DNA from: Paracoccus aminovorans
Lineage (GTDB): Bacteria; Pseudomonadota; Alphaproteobacteria; Rhodobacterales; Rhodobacteraceae
Length of the DNA stretch: 64,000 bases
Assembly (NCBI RefSeq): GCF_001546115.1
Contig: NZ_KQ955209.1
Location: forward strand, 368,992 to 432,991
Direction: 5' to 3'
Below the pieces are notes generated by a model. The model was not told where the DNA came from and made no database searches. It worked only from the letters and a program-made list of their open reading frames with translations. The first letter of the stretch is position 1. Each line of letters starts with the position of its first letter. The position numbers and the translations under genes are program-made. Positions 26,607 to 35,832 of the stretch are shown here, in pieces.

Positions 26607-27593
26607 ATGCAGCATCTGACATGCCCGCACTGCGGGCAGAAGGTCTATTTCCAGAACACGATCTGCGCCTGCGGCGCGGCCCTGACCTTCGACCCCGAAG
26701 CCGGCGGCTTCGTCCCGAACGGCATCCCCTGCGCGCAGGCGCAGGACATCGGCTGCAACTGGATGGCCGAGGCGGAAACCGGGCTCTGCCGCTCCTGCCG
26801 GGCGGTCGTGACGATCCCGGACCTCTCGGTCGCGGAGAACCGCGCGCTCTGGGCGAAAAGCGCGGCGGCGCTGCGCTGGGTGCTGGCGAATCTTGCCCGC
26901 TGGGAGTGGTTCACCGATGCCGACCCCGGCCCGCGCCCGGTCTTCGAGATGCTCTCGGAGCGCATCGGCGAGGCCTCGGTGCCGGTCAGCATGGGCCATG
27001 CCGACGGCGTCATCACCATCAACGTGGTCGAGGCCGACCCGGCGCTGCGCCTGGCGCGCCAGCAGCAGCTGGGCGAGCTCTACCGCTCGATGATCGGCCA
27101 CATGCGCCACGAGATCGCGCATTTCCTGTTCCAGCGGCTCTCGGCGTTGCCCGGTTTCCTGGTGGCCTTCCGCGCCATGTTCGGCGACGAGCGCGCCGAT
27201 TACGCCGTCGCGCGCGCGCGGCATTACGCCCATCCCCAACCCCCGGGCGAGCGCTACGTCACCGCCTATGCCACCATGCACCCGCATGAGGACTGGGCCG
27301 AGACCGCGGCGCATGTGCTGCATCTGGTCGACATGACCGACAGCCTGGTGGCGGCCGGGCTGACCGGGCCGGCGATCCCGCCGCCCGGCTATGACGCCTA
27401 TGCCGATGCCGACGGCGACCACCTGCTGCAGGTCGCGGGTGCCGTGGCGCTGGCGGTAAACGAGATCAACCGGGCGCTGGACAATCCTGACGTCTATCCC
27501 TTCGTGCTGACCGACACCACGCGCGAAAAGCTGAAATTCGCGCTGCACTGGCTGTCCTTCGGCGCGACCGTGGCGCCGGAAGACGCGCGCTAA
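26607..27593 (+). CDS. putative zinc-binding metallopeptidase with N-terminal zinc ribbon
   Basis: A 328-residue protein. The N-terminus is a zinc ribbon (LTCPHCGQKVYFQNTICACG, with further CPxC-type cysteines near residues 50-62, TGLCRSCRAVV). The catalytic domain holds the metallopeptidase motif MRHEIAHFLFQRL (HExxH) with a downstream Glu/Asp-rich segment (MHPHEDWAETAAHVLH) that probably supplies the third ligand. This combination matches the family annotated as putative zinc-binding metallopeptidase (DUF4157/Peptidase_Mx-like, function not assigned). The ATG at 26607 opens exactly on the zinc ribbon. It is a single gene, divergent from the beta-propeller gene. Confidence 0.85.
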   Translation: MQHLTCPHCGQKVYFQNTICACGAALTFDPEAGGFVPNGIPCAQAQDIGCNWMAEAETGLCRSCRAVVTIPDLSVAENRALWAKSAAALRWVLANLARWEWFTDADPGPRPVFEMLSERIGEASVPVSMGHADGVITINVVEADPALRLARQQQLGELYRSMIGHMRHEIAHFLFQRLSALPGFLVAFRAMFGDERADYAVARARHYAHPQPPGERYVTAYATMHPHEDWAETAAHVLHLVDMTDSLVAAGLTGPAIPPPGYDAYADADGDHLLQVAGAVALAVNEINRALDNPDVYPFVLTDTTREKLKFALHWLSFGATVAPEDAR

Positions 27594-27680
27594 CTGAGCT
27601 ACTCGCCGAGCTTTGGACAGGATCTGGCGGAATTTTCAGGGTCCGCCGCAGTCTCTCGATAAAATGTTGTCGGGCTTCCG

Positions 27681-27862
27681 CTATCTTTCCAAAAAAGAGT
27701 TGGCCGCCGCCAGCTTCCCGATCTGGACGTCGAGTTCCTTCACCTGCGCCTCGTCAATCTCGGACTTCTTGCGGCCCTCGCGTTCGAACACGCCCGACGC
27801 ACCGTCGAGCAGCACGCCGAACCGGCTCGCCAGTTCGGCCGCTGTTTCCTCTCCAGAAAATC
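27681..27862 (-). pseudogene. fragment of an IS3-family transposase OrfA
   Basis: Read on the minus strand, the sequence gives ETAAELASRFGV joined to LLDGASGVFEREGRKKSEID and EAQVKELDVQIGKLAAANSF, ending LER-stop. This is the C-terminal leucine-zipper half of IS3-type OrfA. The peptide that normally links FGV to the next helix is missing, no start codon lies upstream, and no OrfB follows. It is a decayed relic, marking past insertion and loss between the peptidase and the next gene. Confidence 0.65.
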
Positions 27863-27916
27863 ATCCGACTGCAAACCATAGCTTATGTCAGCCGATGGCC
27901 GCCCGTCTTCCAGACC

Positions 27917-28627
27917 TCAACTCGCCTGCTTCAGCCCCAGCATCCGGGAATCGAAAGCGCAACTGTAGATGTGATGCATTGCGTCAACGCGACCGGGAAC
28001 AAGAGCGATATCCTCCCTGATCCAGCTCCAAGGATATCTCGACAATGTTCCTTCGAACCTGCTGGAAGCGGTCGCCGACCAGAATGCGGCCACCCCGCCC
28101 GGGGTCAGCGCCTCGGCCACATCGGCAATGCCACGGTCTTGGTACAGGCTTTCGTTTTCGGGCCTGACCACGAAATCCGGCCCGTTGTCCGTATCAAGCA
28201 GGATAAGATCATAACGTCCTTTCGACGAAGCCAGATGATCGCGCACGTCGCCGACCACCAGCCTGCTGCGCGGATCGTGCAGCGGGCTTCCCGCCAGATG
28301 GGCAAGCTGCCCGCGGTTCCAGGCGACCACCTCGGGAATGATCTCGCAGACCGTGACCTCGGCATCCGAGGCGGCAAGATCCAGCAGCGCGCGCAGGCTG
28401 TAGCCAAGGCCAAGACCGCCGATCAGCACCCGGTTCGCCTGGAAATTCAGGCGCCACATCGACCGCATGGCCAGCTGCATTTCCGATTGGTGGTTCAGGT
28501 TGGACATCAGCTCGATGCCGTTATAGCGGATTTCATAGATTTCCCCGCGCTGCCGAAGCACGATTTCGTCACCCGACGCGGTGCGCGCGCGGGCCAAGGT
28601 TTCCCACAATGACATGACATTTCCCAT
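27917..28627 (-). CDS. spermidine synthase-like SAM-dependent methyltransferase-fold protein
   Basis: A 236-residue protein with the Rossmann fold of spermidine synthases. Glycine motif is VLIGGLGLGYSLRALLDLAA, the acidic cofactor residue lies in VTVCEIIPEVVAW, and the catalytic-region aspartate is in YDLILLDTDNGPDFVV. The N-terminal beta-domain is very short (EIVLRQRGEIYEIRYNG). Without the full polyamine-binding site, real spermidine synthase activity is uncertain; related short proteins act on unknown substrates. The ATG at 28627 (MGNVMSLWET) is used; ATG 28615 is an alternative. A longer in-frame extension upstream looks non-coding. Base composition here is slightly lower in GC than in neighbours, and transposon debris lies on one side. 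Confidence 0.75.
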   Translation of the reverse strand: MGNVMSLWETLARARTASGDEIVLRQRGEIYEIRYNGIELMSNLNHQSEMQLAMRSMWRLNFQANRVLIGGLGLGYSLRALLDLAASDAEVTVCEIIPEVVAWNRGQLAHLAGSPLHDPRSRLVVGDVRDHLASSKGRYDLILLDTDNGPDFVVRPENESLYQDRGIADVAEALTPGGVAAFWSATASSRFEGTLSRYPWSWIREDIALVPGRVDAMHHIYSCAFDSRMLGLKQAS

Positions 28628-29464
28628 GGATTTCAGGCCGCAGCCAGAGGCACGGCAAAGAACTGGATCAGCGGTATTCTTGGGGTTGCCGGCCCTTAAA
28701 GACCAAGCAACCCAAGGACATTGTTGGCCCTGAGTCCGGTCAGAAGGGGAAAGATGGCCGAAGGGTTGAACAAGCCTGGCGGCTCCTGCCATGTCGCGCT
28801 GGAATGGCCGCAAAAGCAGCCGACGGCACTATGGCCCCGGCCGCGCCGGCTTGCAAGCCGAGGACTGAATCACGCGCCAACCACGCCGATTCCATGCAGA
28901 ACCCAGGCTCCGCCACCGATCACGGTGATGGACACCAAGGAGCATTTCGGCAATTGGGGATGCAGCGGTGGACCACGGTCGACTTTGTTTCCGATGTAGT
29001 TCTTTCCGGCCTGAATTGGCGTGAGGCCGAAAACGGCGCTGAACGATAATGGGGGAAGGAGCGGGACCGGGACCTGCTCTCCGCTGTCGGGCTCGCGTGC
29101 TTGCCCCAGCGATAGTCGTGCAGCGCGCAGGCGTGCCGCTCCATGCCACCTCGATCCAGCGACTCAGCCGGGTTCGGCCATGGTTGCCGGCGTGACGGGT
29201 TTCGATTCACGTCCCCATACACGCAGCTATCCAGCCCCGCCTCGGCCCGCCAACCCGCCGGATTTCAGGCGCGCGCGGATGCACCAGATATTGCCGCGTG
29301 GTCAGGGGACAGATCCCACAAGTTCCTCGACCTTGGCCGCGTTGAACAGGTCCAATGCATGGGCGCGGCCAGCGAAGCCAGCGTCTTGCCGCCGGTGGGC
29401 GGCCGCGTGCCCTTCAGCCCGGCACAGAGGGACTCGGTATCGCGAACCAAGATCAGGAACGTGC
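28628..29464. other. 837-bp stretch without a supportable gene; probably degraded sequence
   Basis: No frame here has a convincing start, ribosome site and protein-like composition together. On the minus strand near 28870-29060 a short run reads FGLTPIQAGKNYIGNKVDRG then LVSITVIGGGAWVLHGIGVV, which looks like a piece of a once-coding sequence but has no start. A plus-strand run near 29320-29470 (SHKFLDLGRVEQVQCMGAAS and onward) is similar in character. With the IS3 relic at 27681-27862 this looks like a scar left by insertions and deletions. Confidence 0.5.
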
Positions 29465-30502
29465 TCAGGCGCTGAGGATGACCTTCATCGCCTTTTCGCG
29501 CGCGGCATTGGCGAAGACGTCATAGGCCTGCAGGATCTCGTCCAGCTTGAAGCGATGCGTCACCAGCTTGCCGGGATCCACCCGTCCCGACCGCAGCGTC
29601 TTCAGCAGCATCGGCGTGGTATTGGTGCAGACCAGACCCATGGCGATGTTGATGTTCTTGATCCACAGCTCCTCGATGTGAAGCTGCACCGGCTTGCCGT
29701 GCACGCCGACATTGGCGATATTGCCCCCGGCCGAGACGATCTTCTGGCAGATGTCGAAGGTTGCCGGGATACCCACCGCCTCGATCGCGACATCGACGCC
29801 CTGCCCGCCGGTCAGCGCCATGACGCTGGCGACCGCATCGCCGTCGCCGACCCGGATCACGTCGGTCGCGCCGAATTGCCGCGCCAGTTCCAGCCGGGCC
29901 GCGTCCATGTCGATCATGATGATGCGTTCCGGAGCGTAGAATTGCGCGGTCAGCAGCACCGACATGCCGACAGGACCGGCGCCGACGATGGCGATGGTAT
30001 CGCCCGGCTTCACGCGGCCGGCCTGAACGCCGATCTCCATGCCGGTGGGCATGATGTCGGACAGCATCACCAGCGCCTCTTCGTCCACCCCTTCGGGAAT
30101 CGGATAAAGCGAATTGTCGCCATGCGGGATGCGGACGTATTCGGCCTGGGTGCCGTCGATCCTGTGTCCAAGGATCCAGCCGCCATCGGCGCAATGCGCG
30201 TAAAGCTGGCGCTTGCAATTGGCGCAGCGCCCGCAGGAGGTGACACAGGAAATCAGCACCGCATCGCCGGGTTTGAAATTGGCGACGGCTTCGCCCACGT
30301 CCTCGACGATGCCGACCCCCTCATGGCCCAGCGTGCGACCCGGGGTCACCGCAGGCACGTCGCCCTTGAGGATATGCAGGTCGGTGCCGCAGATCGTGGT
30401 TTTCGTCACCCGCACGATCACATCGGTGGGCTTTTGGATGTCGGGCCTTGGTTTCTCGACCCATTCCTTGCGACCAGGACCTTGATAAACCAGAGCTTTC
30501 AT
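29465..30502 (-). CDS. adh: zinc-dependent alcohol dehydrogenase, probably secondary-alcohol (2-propanol) specific
   Basis: A 345-residue medium-chain dehydrogenase. Catalytic zinc ligands are seen in TTICGTDLH and GHEGVGIVEDVG. The structural zinc region reads SCVTSCGRCANCKRQLYAHC. The NAD fold is IAIVGAGPVGMSVLL with Asp-containing IMIDMDAARL. The length and the HEGVG motif match the bacterial NAD/NADP secondary-alcohol dehydrogenases. It sits directly after the acetone carboxylase genes and has its own copy of the 17-bp palindrome, so oxidation of 2-propanol to acetone is the natural role. The ATG at 30502 follows AGGAGAGCATCAA. Confidence 0.87.
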   Translation of the reverse strand: MKALVYQGPGRKEWVEKPRPDIQKPTDVIVRVTKTTICGTDLHILKGDVPAVTPGRTLGHEGVGIVEDVGEAVANFKPGDAVLISCVTSCGRCANCKRQLYAHCADGGWILGHRIDGTQAEYVRIPHGDNSLYPIPEGVDEEALVMLSDIMPTGMEIGVQAGRVKPGDTIAIVGAGPVGMSVLLTAQFYAPERIIMIDMDAARLELARQFGATDVIRVGDGDAVASVMALTGGQGVDVAIEAVGIPATFDICQKIVSAGGNIANVGVHGKPVQLHIEELWIKNINIAMGLVCTNTTPMLLKTLRSGRVDPGKLVTHRFKLDEILQAYDVFANAAREKAMKVILSA

Positions 30503-30563
30503 TTGATGCTCTCCTGCTAGACATGGCTGGAACAAGACTTACCCGGTTTCGCCGCGCCTTGCC

Positions 30564-30580
30564 TGTCCGATTTTCGGACA
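30564..30580. promoter_or_regulatory. 17-bp palindrome upstream of adh, putative AcxR operator
   Basis: TGTCCGATTTTCGGACA is a 6+5+6 inverted repeat located 62-78 bp before the adh start codon. It differs at one base from the palindrome at 35772-35788 ahead of acxA. Sharing of such a site between the two transcription starts suggests common control of acetone carboxylase and the alcohol dehydrogenase, most simply by AcxR. Confidence 0.65.
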
Positions 30581-30638
30581 TTGCCGGGGGCGGCCATGTC
30601 GCCATGGCCACCCCCCTTGCGGATCGGGAAGCGACCGC

Positions 30639-31139
30639 TCAGGCGCGTTCCGGGACCGGCAGCCCCAGCCAGTCCTTGTAGAACGCCTCGATGTCGGGCT
30701 CGAAGTCGTGGATCACCGGATACCACGGCGTCGGCGCCTCGACATCCAGCAGGTCGCCCGAGATCGGACAGAAATACTCGCGGATCACCTGCCATTCCGG
30801 CGAGGGCGCCATCAGCCGGGGATAAAGCTCCTCCATCTGCGCGGCGGTCTCGCGCACGCGGACACGGGCGTGCAGTTTCCAGTTCTGGTCCCATTCGCAG
30901 AAATCGTGCCCGGCCTGGCTGCGAATGATCCATTTCCTGTCGGATTTGCGCTGCACGATATAGAGCTTGGGCCCCAGCGGCAGGATGATCGGGTCGTCCC
31001 ATTCGACCTGTTCTTGCAGGATCTCCAGATAGATCTGGAAACGTTCCTTGTCCTTGGGGGTCGAAAGCATGGTGTGCAGGGTGTCGCGGTCGATCTTGCC
31101 GTCCACCAGGTCTTTGATCTTGGCTTTGGTATAGGCCAT
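30639..31139 (-). CDS. acxC: acetone carboxylase gamma subunit
   Basis: A 166-residue protein matching the small subunit of acetone carboxylase in length and sequence character (AKIKDLVDGKIDRDTLHTML at the N-terminus; HDFCEWDQNWKLHARVRVRE; YFCPISGDLLDVEAPTPWYP). The conserved cysteines probably bind a metal. With AcxA and AcxB it forms the heteromultimer that carboxylates acetone to acetoacetate with ATP and bicarbonate. The ATG at 31139 (MAYTKAK) follows GGAGGAACCG and is preferred over an in-frame upstream start. It is the third gene of acxA-acxB-acxC. Confidence 0.93.
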   Translation of the reverse strand: MAYTKAKIKDLVDGKIDRDTLHTMLSTPKDKERFQIYLEILQEQVEWDDPIILPLGPKLYIVQRKSDRKWIIRSQAGHDFCEWDQNWKLHARVRVRETAAQMEELYPRLMAPSPEWQVIREYFCPISGDLLDVEAPTPWYPVIHDFEPDIEAFYKDWLGLPVPERA

Positions 31140-31210
31140 CGGTTCCTCCATTGGATGGGCCTTGAAAGGATCGGCTGCGCCCAAGGGGGACGGGCGCAGC
31201 CGGGGCACGG

Positions 31211-33526
31211 TCATTCCTCGACGAATTGCACCGTCTTCACATCGGGAAGCTCGGAGATATCCATCGAGTATTCGCGCCCGTAGGAGGGGATCGGCAGATC
31301 CGCTTCCATCAGCCGCCAGTCGGCCGGCAGGTCCCAGAAGCTGCGGAACTGCTGCTCGAAGCGCGGGCCGAGCTTGAACGAGGCGGCAAACATCTGCTGG
31401 ACATGCACGCCCGCATCCTTGGCCAGGATGCGCTTGCGCTCGTCCGCCATCCAGTCCCGGGTCGGCACCGATTCCTCCAGCCGCTGCTTGCGGATCCGCT
31501 TGCGCAGGGCCGTGGTCGCGGCCTGATCGACGCCTTGCAGCCCGTCTCCGGCGGCCGCCAGCACCACGCCATAGACGCTTTCGGCAAAGCGGGGCAGCAG
31601 ATAGCCGCCGTTCACGTCATCGGCCACCTTCTGCGGCTCGCGGTCCAAGGGATCGCCGAAGCCCGGACCGCCGCGCATGTAGTTCAGGTAAAGGTCATAG
31701 TCCTTGAACATGGCCTCGGTGGTGATGGCCTGCTTGTCGCGCTTGATGCGCGCATCGGGCAGCATCGCCTCCCAGACCGGATGCTCGGGGTCGGTGTCGC
31801 CGCCATGCGGGATCGCGCCGCCCTCGGCGATGATCTGCTGAAGCCGGGTATCATGCGCCTCGAAGCGATAGCCCGAGGCGGCGGGATACCCGCCCATCAG
31901 CCCCCAGTCGGAACTGATATGGCCGTTGCCCATGAAGAACATCGTCCAGTCCTTGGCATTCCAGACCATGCGCAGGCTTTCGAAGCCGCAGCCGCCGCGA
32001 TACTTGCCGGCGCCGCCGGAACTGGCCTTGATCTGCCGGCCCAGATAGACCAGCGGCTCGGCCAGTTCCCAGATCTCCATGTCGCCCATGTCGCCTTCCG
32101 GGTTCCAGACCGCGGCGGCATGGCTGATGCCGTCCATGTGGGCGGTGGCGCCGACGCCGTTCGCCGCGCATTCGAACGAGTTGACGGCATGGATCTCGTC
32201 ATACTGGTTGAAGCCGCCGCCTTGCAGCCAGTTCGAGGTATTGGCGTTGCCGGCGTTGACCTCTTCCAGGTAGCCGCGGCCGAAATAGGCCCGGCTGAGG
32301 CCACGCCACAGCGCCGTCCAGGAACTGACCAGGAAGTGCCAGCTATAGCTGAACGCCACGCGGCGATCGTCGGGGTTCATCCAGGTGCCTTTCGGCAGCC
32401 GGAACTCGGTGCCGTAGGCGGCGCCGTCGTTGATCATCTCGGTCGGGATCAGCGATTGCGTCATCATCACCCAGATGCCGCTGGTGAAGCTGACCTGATG
32501 GGCGTTGTAGGTGTGCCAGCCCCAGCGGGACGAGCCCTCGAAGTCCAGCCGCCAGGTGCCGTCCGGACGGATGGTGATCTCGGAGGGCGTATGCATGATC
32601 GTGTCGACCTTGGCGAAGTCGGAGGGAACCCGCACGTCCTCATGCGCATAGGGCACGTCCACGAAGCCCACTTGCCGGTATTTGCCGGGAATGGTCATCG
32701 CCTTGATGCGGGCCTGCAGGCCGACGCGGCCATGCTCGACCGATTCATAGGCGAATTTCCAATAGGCCTCGATGCCCTCGTCCGCGATCACCTCCTCGAC
32801 CAGCTTGCGGATCATGTGGCAGCCGGCGACGCGGGTGCGTTCGTCCAGCATCCAGTAACGGGTGGTGCGCACCATGCGCTGGCTTTCATGCAGCCAGTCG
32901 CGCTTCAGCTCGTCGTTCTCGCCGATCTTGCGGCAGGTGATGGAATAGCCGTCGCCGAAACGCTGCACCTGGCCGGTGGACATCGAGCCCGGCCCGACCG
33001 AGCCGGTGTCGATCACATGGGTCACGCCGCCGACCCAGCCGATCAGCTCGCCCTCGTGAAAGATCGGCACGATGGTGTGGATGTCGCAGGGATGGACATT
33101 GCCGATCAGGCTGTCGTTGTTGCAGAAGATGTCCTTGTCCTTGATGCCGGGGTTCTGCTCCCAGCCGTTCTCGATCATGTATTTGATCGCCGCGCCCATG
33201 GTGCCGACATGGATGATGATGCCGGTCGAGGTCAGGATCGAATCGCCCGCCGCGTTGTAGAGGGTGAAGCACAGCTCGCCCTCCTGCTCGACGATGGGCG
33301 AGGCGGCGATCTTCTTGGCGGTCTCGCGCGCGTCCACCACCCCGGCGCGAAGCCGCGAGAACAGCTTGTTGTATTTGATCGGGTCGCTGTCGCGCAGCTC
33401 CATCCGCTCCAAGCCGGCATAGTGCCGTGTCCGCTTGGTGGCCTCCATCAGCCGGTCGCGGTGCTGCTTCAGGGTCTCGCCGCCGCGGACGATGCCGCGC
33501 GTCTCGACTTTGGATTGCATGTTCAT
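31211..33526 (-). CDS. acxB: acetone carboxylase subunit, HyuB type
   Basis: A 771-residue hydantoinase-B/oxoprolinase-type subunit. Characteristic stretches include GELCFTLYNAAGDSILTSTG, NNDSLIGNVHPCDIHTIVPI, WVGGVTHVIDTGSVGPG and the Gly-rich KASSGGAGKYRGGCGFESL. These His/Asp-rich segments belong to the metal-containing carboxylation site; the Xanthobacter enzyme contains manganese. The start at 33526 (MNMQSK) has GGAGGAAACATC directly upstream. It lies 20 bp after acxA and 71 bp before acxC, so the three are one transcript. The neighbouring regulator and alcohol dehydrogenase support acetone, and not hydantoin, as substrate. Confidence 0.95.
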   Translation of the reverse strand: MNMQSKVETRGIVRGGETLKQHRDRLMEATKRTRHYAGLERMELRDSDPIKYNKLFSRLRAGVVDARETAKKIAASPIVEQEGELCFTLYNAAGDSILTSTGIIIHVGTMGAAIKYMIENGWEQNPGIKDKDIFCNNDSLIGNVHPCDIHTIVPIFHEGELIGWVGGVTHVIDTGSVGPGSMSTGQVQRFGDGYSITCRKIGENDELKRDWLHESQRMVRTTRYWMLDERTRVAGCHMIRKLVEEVIADEGIEAYWKFAYESVEHGRVGLQARIKAMTIPGKYRQVGFVDVPYAHEDVRVPSDFAKVDTIMHTPSEITIRPDGTWRLDFEGSSRWGWHTYNAHQVSFTSGIWVMMTQSLIPTEMINDGAAYGTEFRLPKGTWMNPDDRRVAFSYSWHFLVSSWTALWRGLSRAYFGRGYLEEVNAGNANTSNWLQGGGFNQYDEIHAVNSFECAANGVGATAHMDGISHAAAVWNPEGDMGDMEIWELAEPLVYLGRQIKASSGGAGKYRGGCGFESLRMVWNAKDWTMFFMGNGHISSDWGLMGGYPAASGYRFEAHDTRLQQIIAEGGAIPHGGDTDPEHPVWEAMLPDARIKRDKQAITTEAMFKDYDLYLNYMRGGPGFGDPLDREPQKVADDVNGGYLLPRFAESVYGVVLAAAGDGLQGVDQAATTALRKRIRKQRLEESVPTRDWMADERKRILAKDAGVHVQQMFAASFKLGPRFEQQFRSFWDLPADWRLMEADLPIPSYGREYSMDISELPDVKTVQFVEE

Positions 33527-33546
33527 GATGTTTCCTCCCCGGGAAA

Positions 33547-35724
33547 TCAGACTTCTTTCAGGTGGAACAGGCGGTGGCCGTCCAGGAACGTCTCGAAACC
33601 GCCCGGCACCACGAAGGTCGTCGCGTCGGATTCGATCACGGCGGGGCCGGTGATGCGGTTGCCGGGCTTCAAGGCTTCCATCCGGTAAAGCTGGGCATCG
33701 ACCCATTGCTTGTGGCGATAGAACTTGCGCGTGCCGAGCTTGGCCTCCTCGGGCGGGGTCGGGCCGGCCTCGGCTTCCTTCGGGATCTTCGGCTTCGGGA
33801 TCGGCACCGTGCCGCGCATGATCGCGCCGGTCACCGAATAGCCCAATTCGGGCGAGCGGGCCGAGGCGGCATAGACCCGGCCATAGGTGTCGTTGAAGGC
33901 CTCGACCAGGCGGTCCCAATCCCCGGCGGAATGGGCGTGCATGATCGGGCTTTCGATTTCCAGGTCGTTCAGCTGGCCGCGATACTGCATCCGGAAACCC
34001 GGCTGCAGTTGCACGCGGTCGGCGGCATAGCCGTTGATCTCGAATTCCTCGAGCACGCGCTCCTTCAGTTCCTCCCAGGCGGCTTGCAGGGTTTCGGCCT
34101 GCGCGACCTTCAGGTCGGCCGAGGCATCCTCGGCGATATTGATGTCCAGCGACTTGTCATAGCGATATTCGAAATCCGCCGCCGCGCAGCCGAAGGCGGA
34201 AAAGCCCGCCGCCCAGGCCGGCACGATCACGTCCTCGAAGCCCAGCCCCTCGGTATAGCCGTAGGTATGGACCGGACCGGCGCCGCCATAGCTGAAGCAG
34301 ACGAAGTTGCCCGGCGTCGAGCCCTTGCCCGAGATCATCGAGCGCAGATAGTCGCGCAGGTCGCTGTCCAGCAGTTCGATGACGCCCGCCGCCGCATCCT
34401 CGACCGACAGGCCCAGCGGATCGGCGATCTGCTCCTTCATCGCGTTCCAGGCGCGTTCGCGGTCCAGCTTGACCTGCCCGCCCAGGAAATTGTCGGGGTT
34501 CAGATAGCCCAGGATGACATGGCAATCCGAGATGGTGACGGTCTCGATCCCCGACTCGGACCAGCAGACGCCGACGCGATAGCCGGCGCTGTCCGGACCC
34601 AGCTTGATCGCCTTGGTATAGGGGTCAAGCCGGATGAACGAACCGGCGCCCGCGCCGACCGAATCCATCGCCACCAGCGGCAGCGACAGCACCAGCCGCG
34701 CCATGTCGGGGTCGTTGCGGATCGTCAGTTCGTTCTGGGTGATCAGCGCCACGTCGAACGAGGTGCCGCCGATATCCGAACAGGCGATGTTGGAATAGCC
34801 CAGCACCTCGCCCAGGTATTTGGCGCCGATCACGCCGCCGATCGGACCCGAGACGATGGTGCGCGCCAGTTCCTTGGCCTTCCACGAGATGGTTCCGCCA
34901 TGCGTCGCCATCACCCGGAAATCGAATTTCGAGCCGTTCTCCTTGAAGGCCGAGGTGATCTTGCTCAGCGTCTGGCGCGAGGGCTCGGCGGCATAGGCTT
35001 CCAGGATCGTGGTATTGGTGCGGTGGGTTTCCTTGCGCACCGGATAATAATCGGTCGAGGCAAAGACCGGGATGTTCTTGCCCGACGCATCCACTTCCTC
35101 CTGCACGATATCGCGCACCCGGCGCTCATGGCCCGGGTTGCGATAGCTGTGCAGCAGCGAGATCACGATGCCCTCGACATCCTGGGCGATCAGGTCGCGG
35201 GCGGCCTGGCGGGCGGTGTCCTCGCGCAGCGGGATGACCACGGTGCCGGACATGTCCACCCGCTCCATGACGCCGCGCGTCAGGTGGCGCGGCACCAGCG
35301 GCTCGTCGTAGTAATGCGTGTTCAGGTGGATGCGGTCCTCATAGGCAAAGCCCAGATAGGCCTGGATGGCGCGGCCCATGCGGTGGAAATCCTCCATCCC
35401 GGCATTGACGATCAGGCCGCAACGCAGGCCCTTGCGCTGCACGACGCGGTTCAGCATCGCGGTGCCGGAATAGACGCCGGTCTGGATTTCGGACAGCGCA
35501 TCCTTCAGCGACAGCCCCCAGTGATCCAGCCCCTCCCTGGCGCTGGCGATCAGGCCGAGCGCCTCGTTCTGCGGCGTCGATTGCGCCTTGCCGACGACGA
35601 AATCGCCGTCGCTGTCCACGAAGAACGTGTCGGTCATGGTGCCGCCGGCGTCGATGCCCAGCACCTGCACTTTTCGATTGTTGGATTTGTCCAATGGCAC
35701 GGTTTGCTCCTCCCATTGCGCCAC
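33547..35724 (-). CDS. acxA: acetone carboxylase subunit, HyuA type (ATP-binding)
   Basis: A 725-residue hydantoinase-A-type subunit. The ATP-binding fold begins LGIDAGGTMTDTFFVDSDGD. Highly typical segments of acetone carboxylase are TGVYSGTAMLNRVVQRKGL, FASTDYYPVRKETHRTNTTI and ACSDIGGTSFDVALITQNEL. The subunit uses ATP to phosphorylate the substrates before carboxylation. The ATG at 35724 has a perfect GGAGG seven bases upstream; an internal GTG at 35700 also has GGGAGGAG and would shorten the product by eight residues. It follows acxR after 108 bp containing a palindromic operator candidate. Confidence 0.95.
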   Translation of the reverse strand: MAQWEEQTVPLDKSNNRKVQVLGIDAGGTMTDTFFVDSDGDFVVGKAQSTPQNEALGLIASAREGLDHWGLSLKDALSEIQTGVYSGTAMLNRVVQRKGLRCGLIVNAGMEDFHRMGRAIQAYLGFAYEDRIHLNTHYYDEPLVPRHLTRGVMERVDMSGTVVIPLREDTARQAARDLIAQDVEGIVISLLHSYRNPGHERRVRDIVQEEVDASGKNIPVFASTDYYPVRKETHRTNTTILEAYAAEPSRQTLSKITSAFKENGSKFDFRVMATHGGTISWKAKELARTIVSGPIGGVIGAKYLGEVLGYSNIACSDIGGTSFDVALITQNELTIRNDPDMARLVLSLPLVAMDSVGAGAGSFIRLDPYTKAIKLGPDSAGYRVGVCWSESGIETVTISDCHVILGYLNPDNFLGGQVKLDRERAWNAMKEQIADPLGLSVEDAAAGVIELLDSDLRDYLRSMISGKGSTPGNFVCFSYGGAGPVHTYGYTEGLGFEDVIVPAWAAGFSAFGCAAADFEYRYDKSLDINIAEDASADLKVAQAETLQAAWEELKERVLEEFEINGYAADRVQLQPGFRMQYRGQLNDLEIESPIMHAHSAGDWDRLVEAFNDTYGRVYAASARSPELGYSVTGAIMRGTVPIPKPKIPKEAEAGPTPPEEAKLGTRKFYRHKQWVDAQLYRMEALKPGNRITGPAVIESDATTFVVPGGFETFLDGHRLFHLKEV

Positions 35725-35771
35725 CTCCCCGTGGCGTAGGGTCAGGATGTCGTGCCGGCCGGGACCCGTGT

Positions 35772-35788
35772 TGTCCGGTTTTCGGACA
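35772..35788. promoter_or_regulatory. 17-bp palindrome upstream of acxA, putative AcxR operator
   Basis: TGTCCGGTTTTCGGACA is an inverted repeat in the gap between acxR and acxA, 48-64 bp before the acxA ATG. It matches the adh palindrome except at one central base. An additional CGGACA half-site lies just beyond it at 35795-35800. No convincing -24/-12 sigma-54 element was found between the palindrome and acxA. Confidence 0.65.
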
Positions 35789-35832
35789 GTGCGTCGGACA
35801 TGCTGCGGACGCAGCGCCGCAGCGCGGAAGGC

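Noticed and set aside
28870..29060. IS110-like transposase fragment (FGLTPIQ...GKNYIGN on the minus strand)
   Set aside because: The short GLTP match is not backed by any downstream IS110 motif. It is reported only as possible degraded coding sequence.
35740..35760. CGGCACG on the minus strand before acxA as a sigma-54 -24 element
   Set aside because: The expected TTGCA at -12 reads CCTGA, and the regulator lacks the GAFTGA loop. I leave the promoter unassigned.
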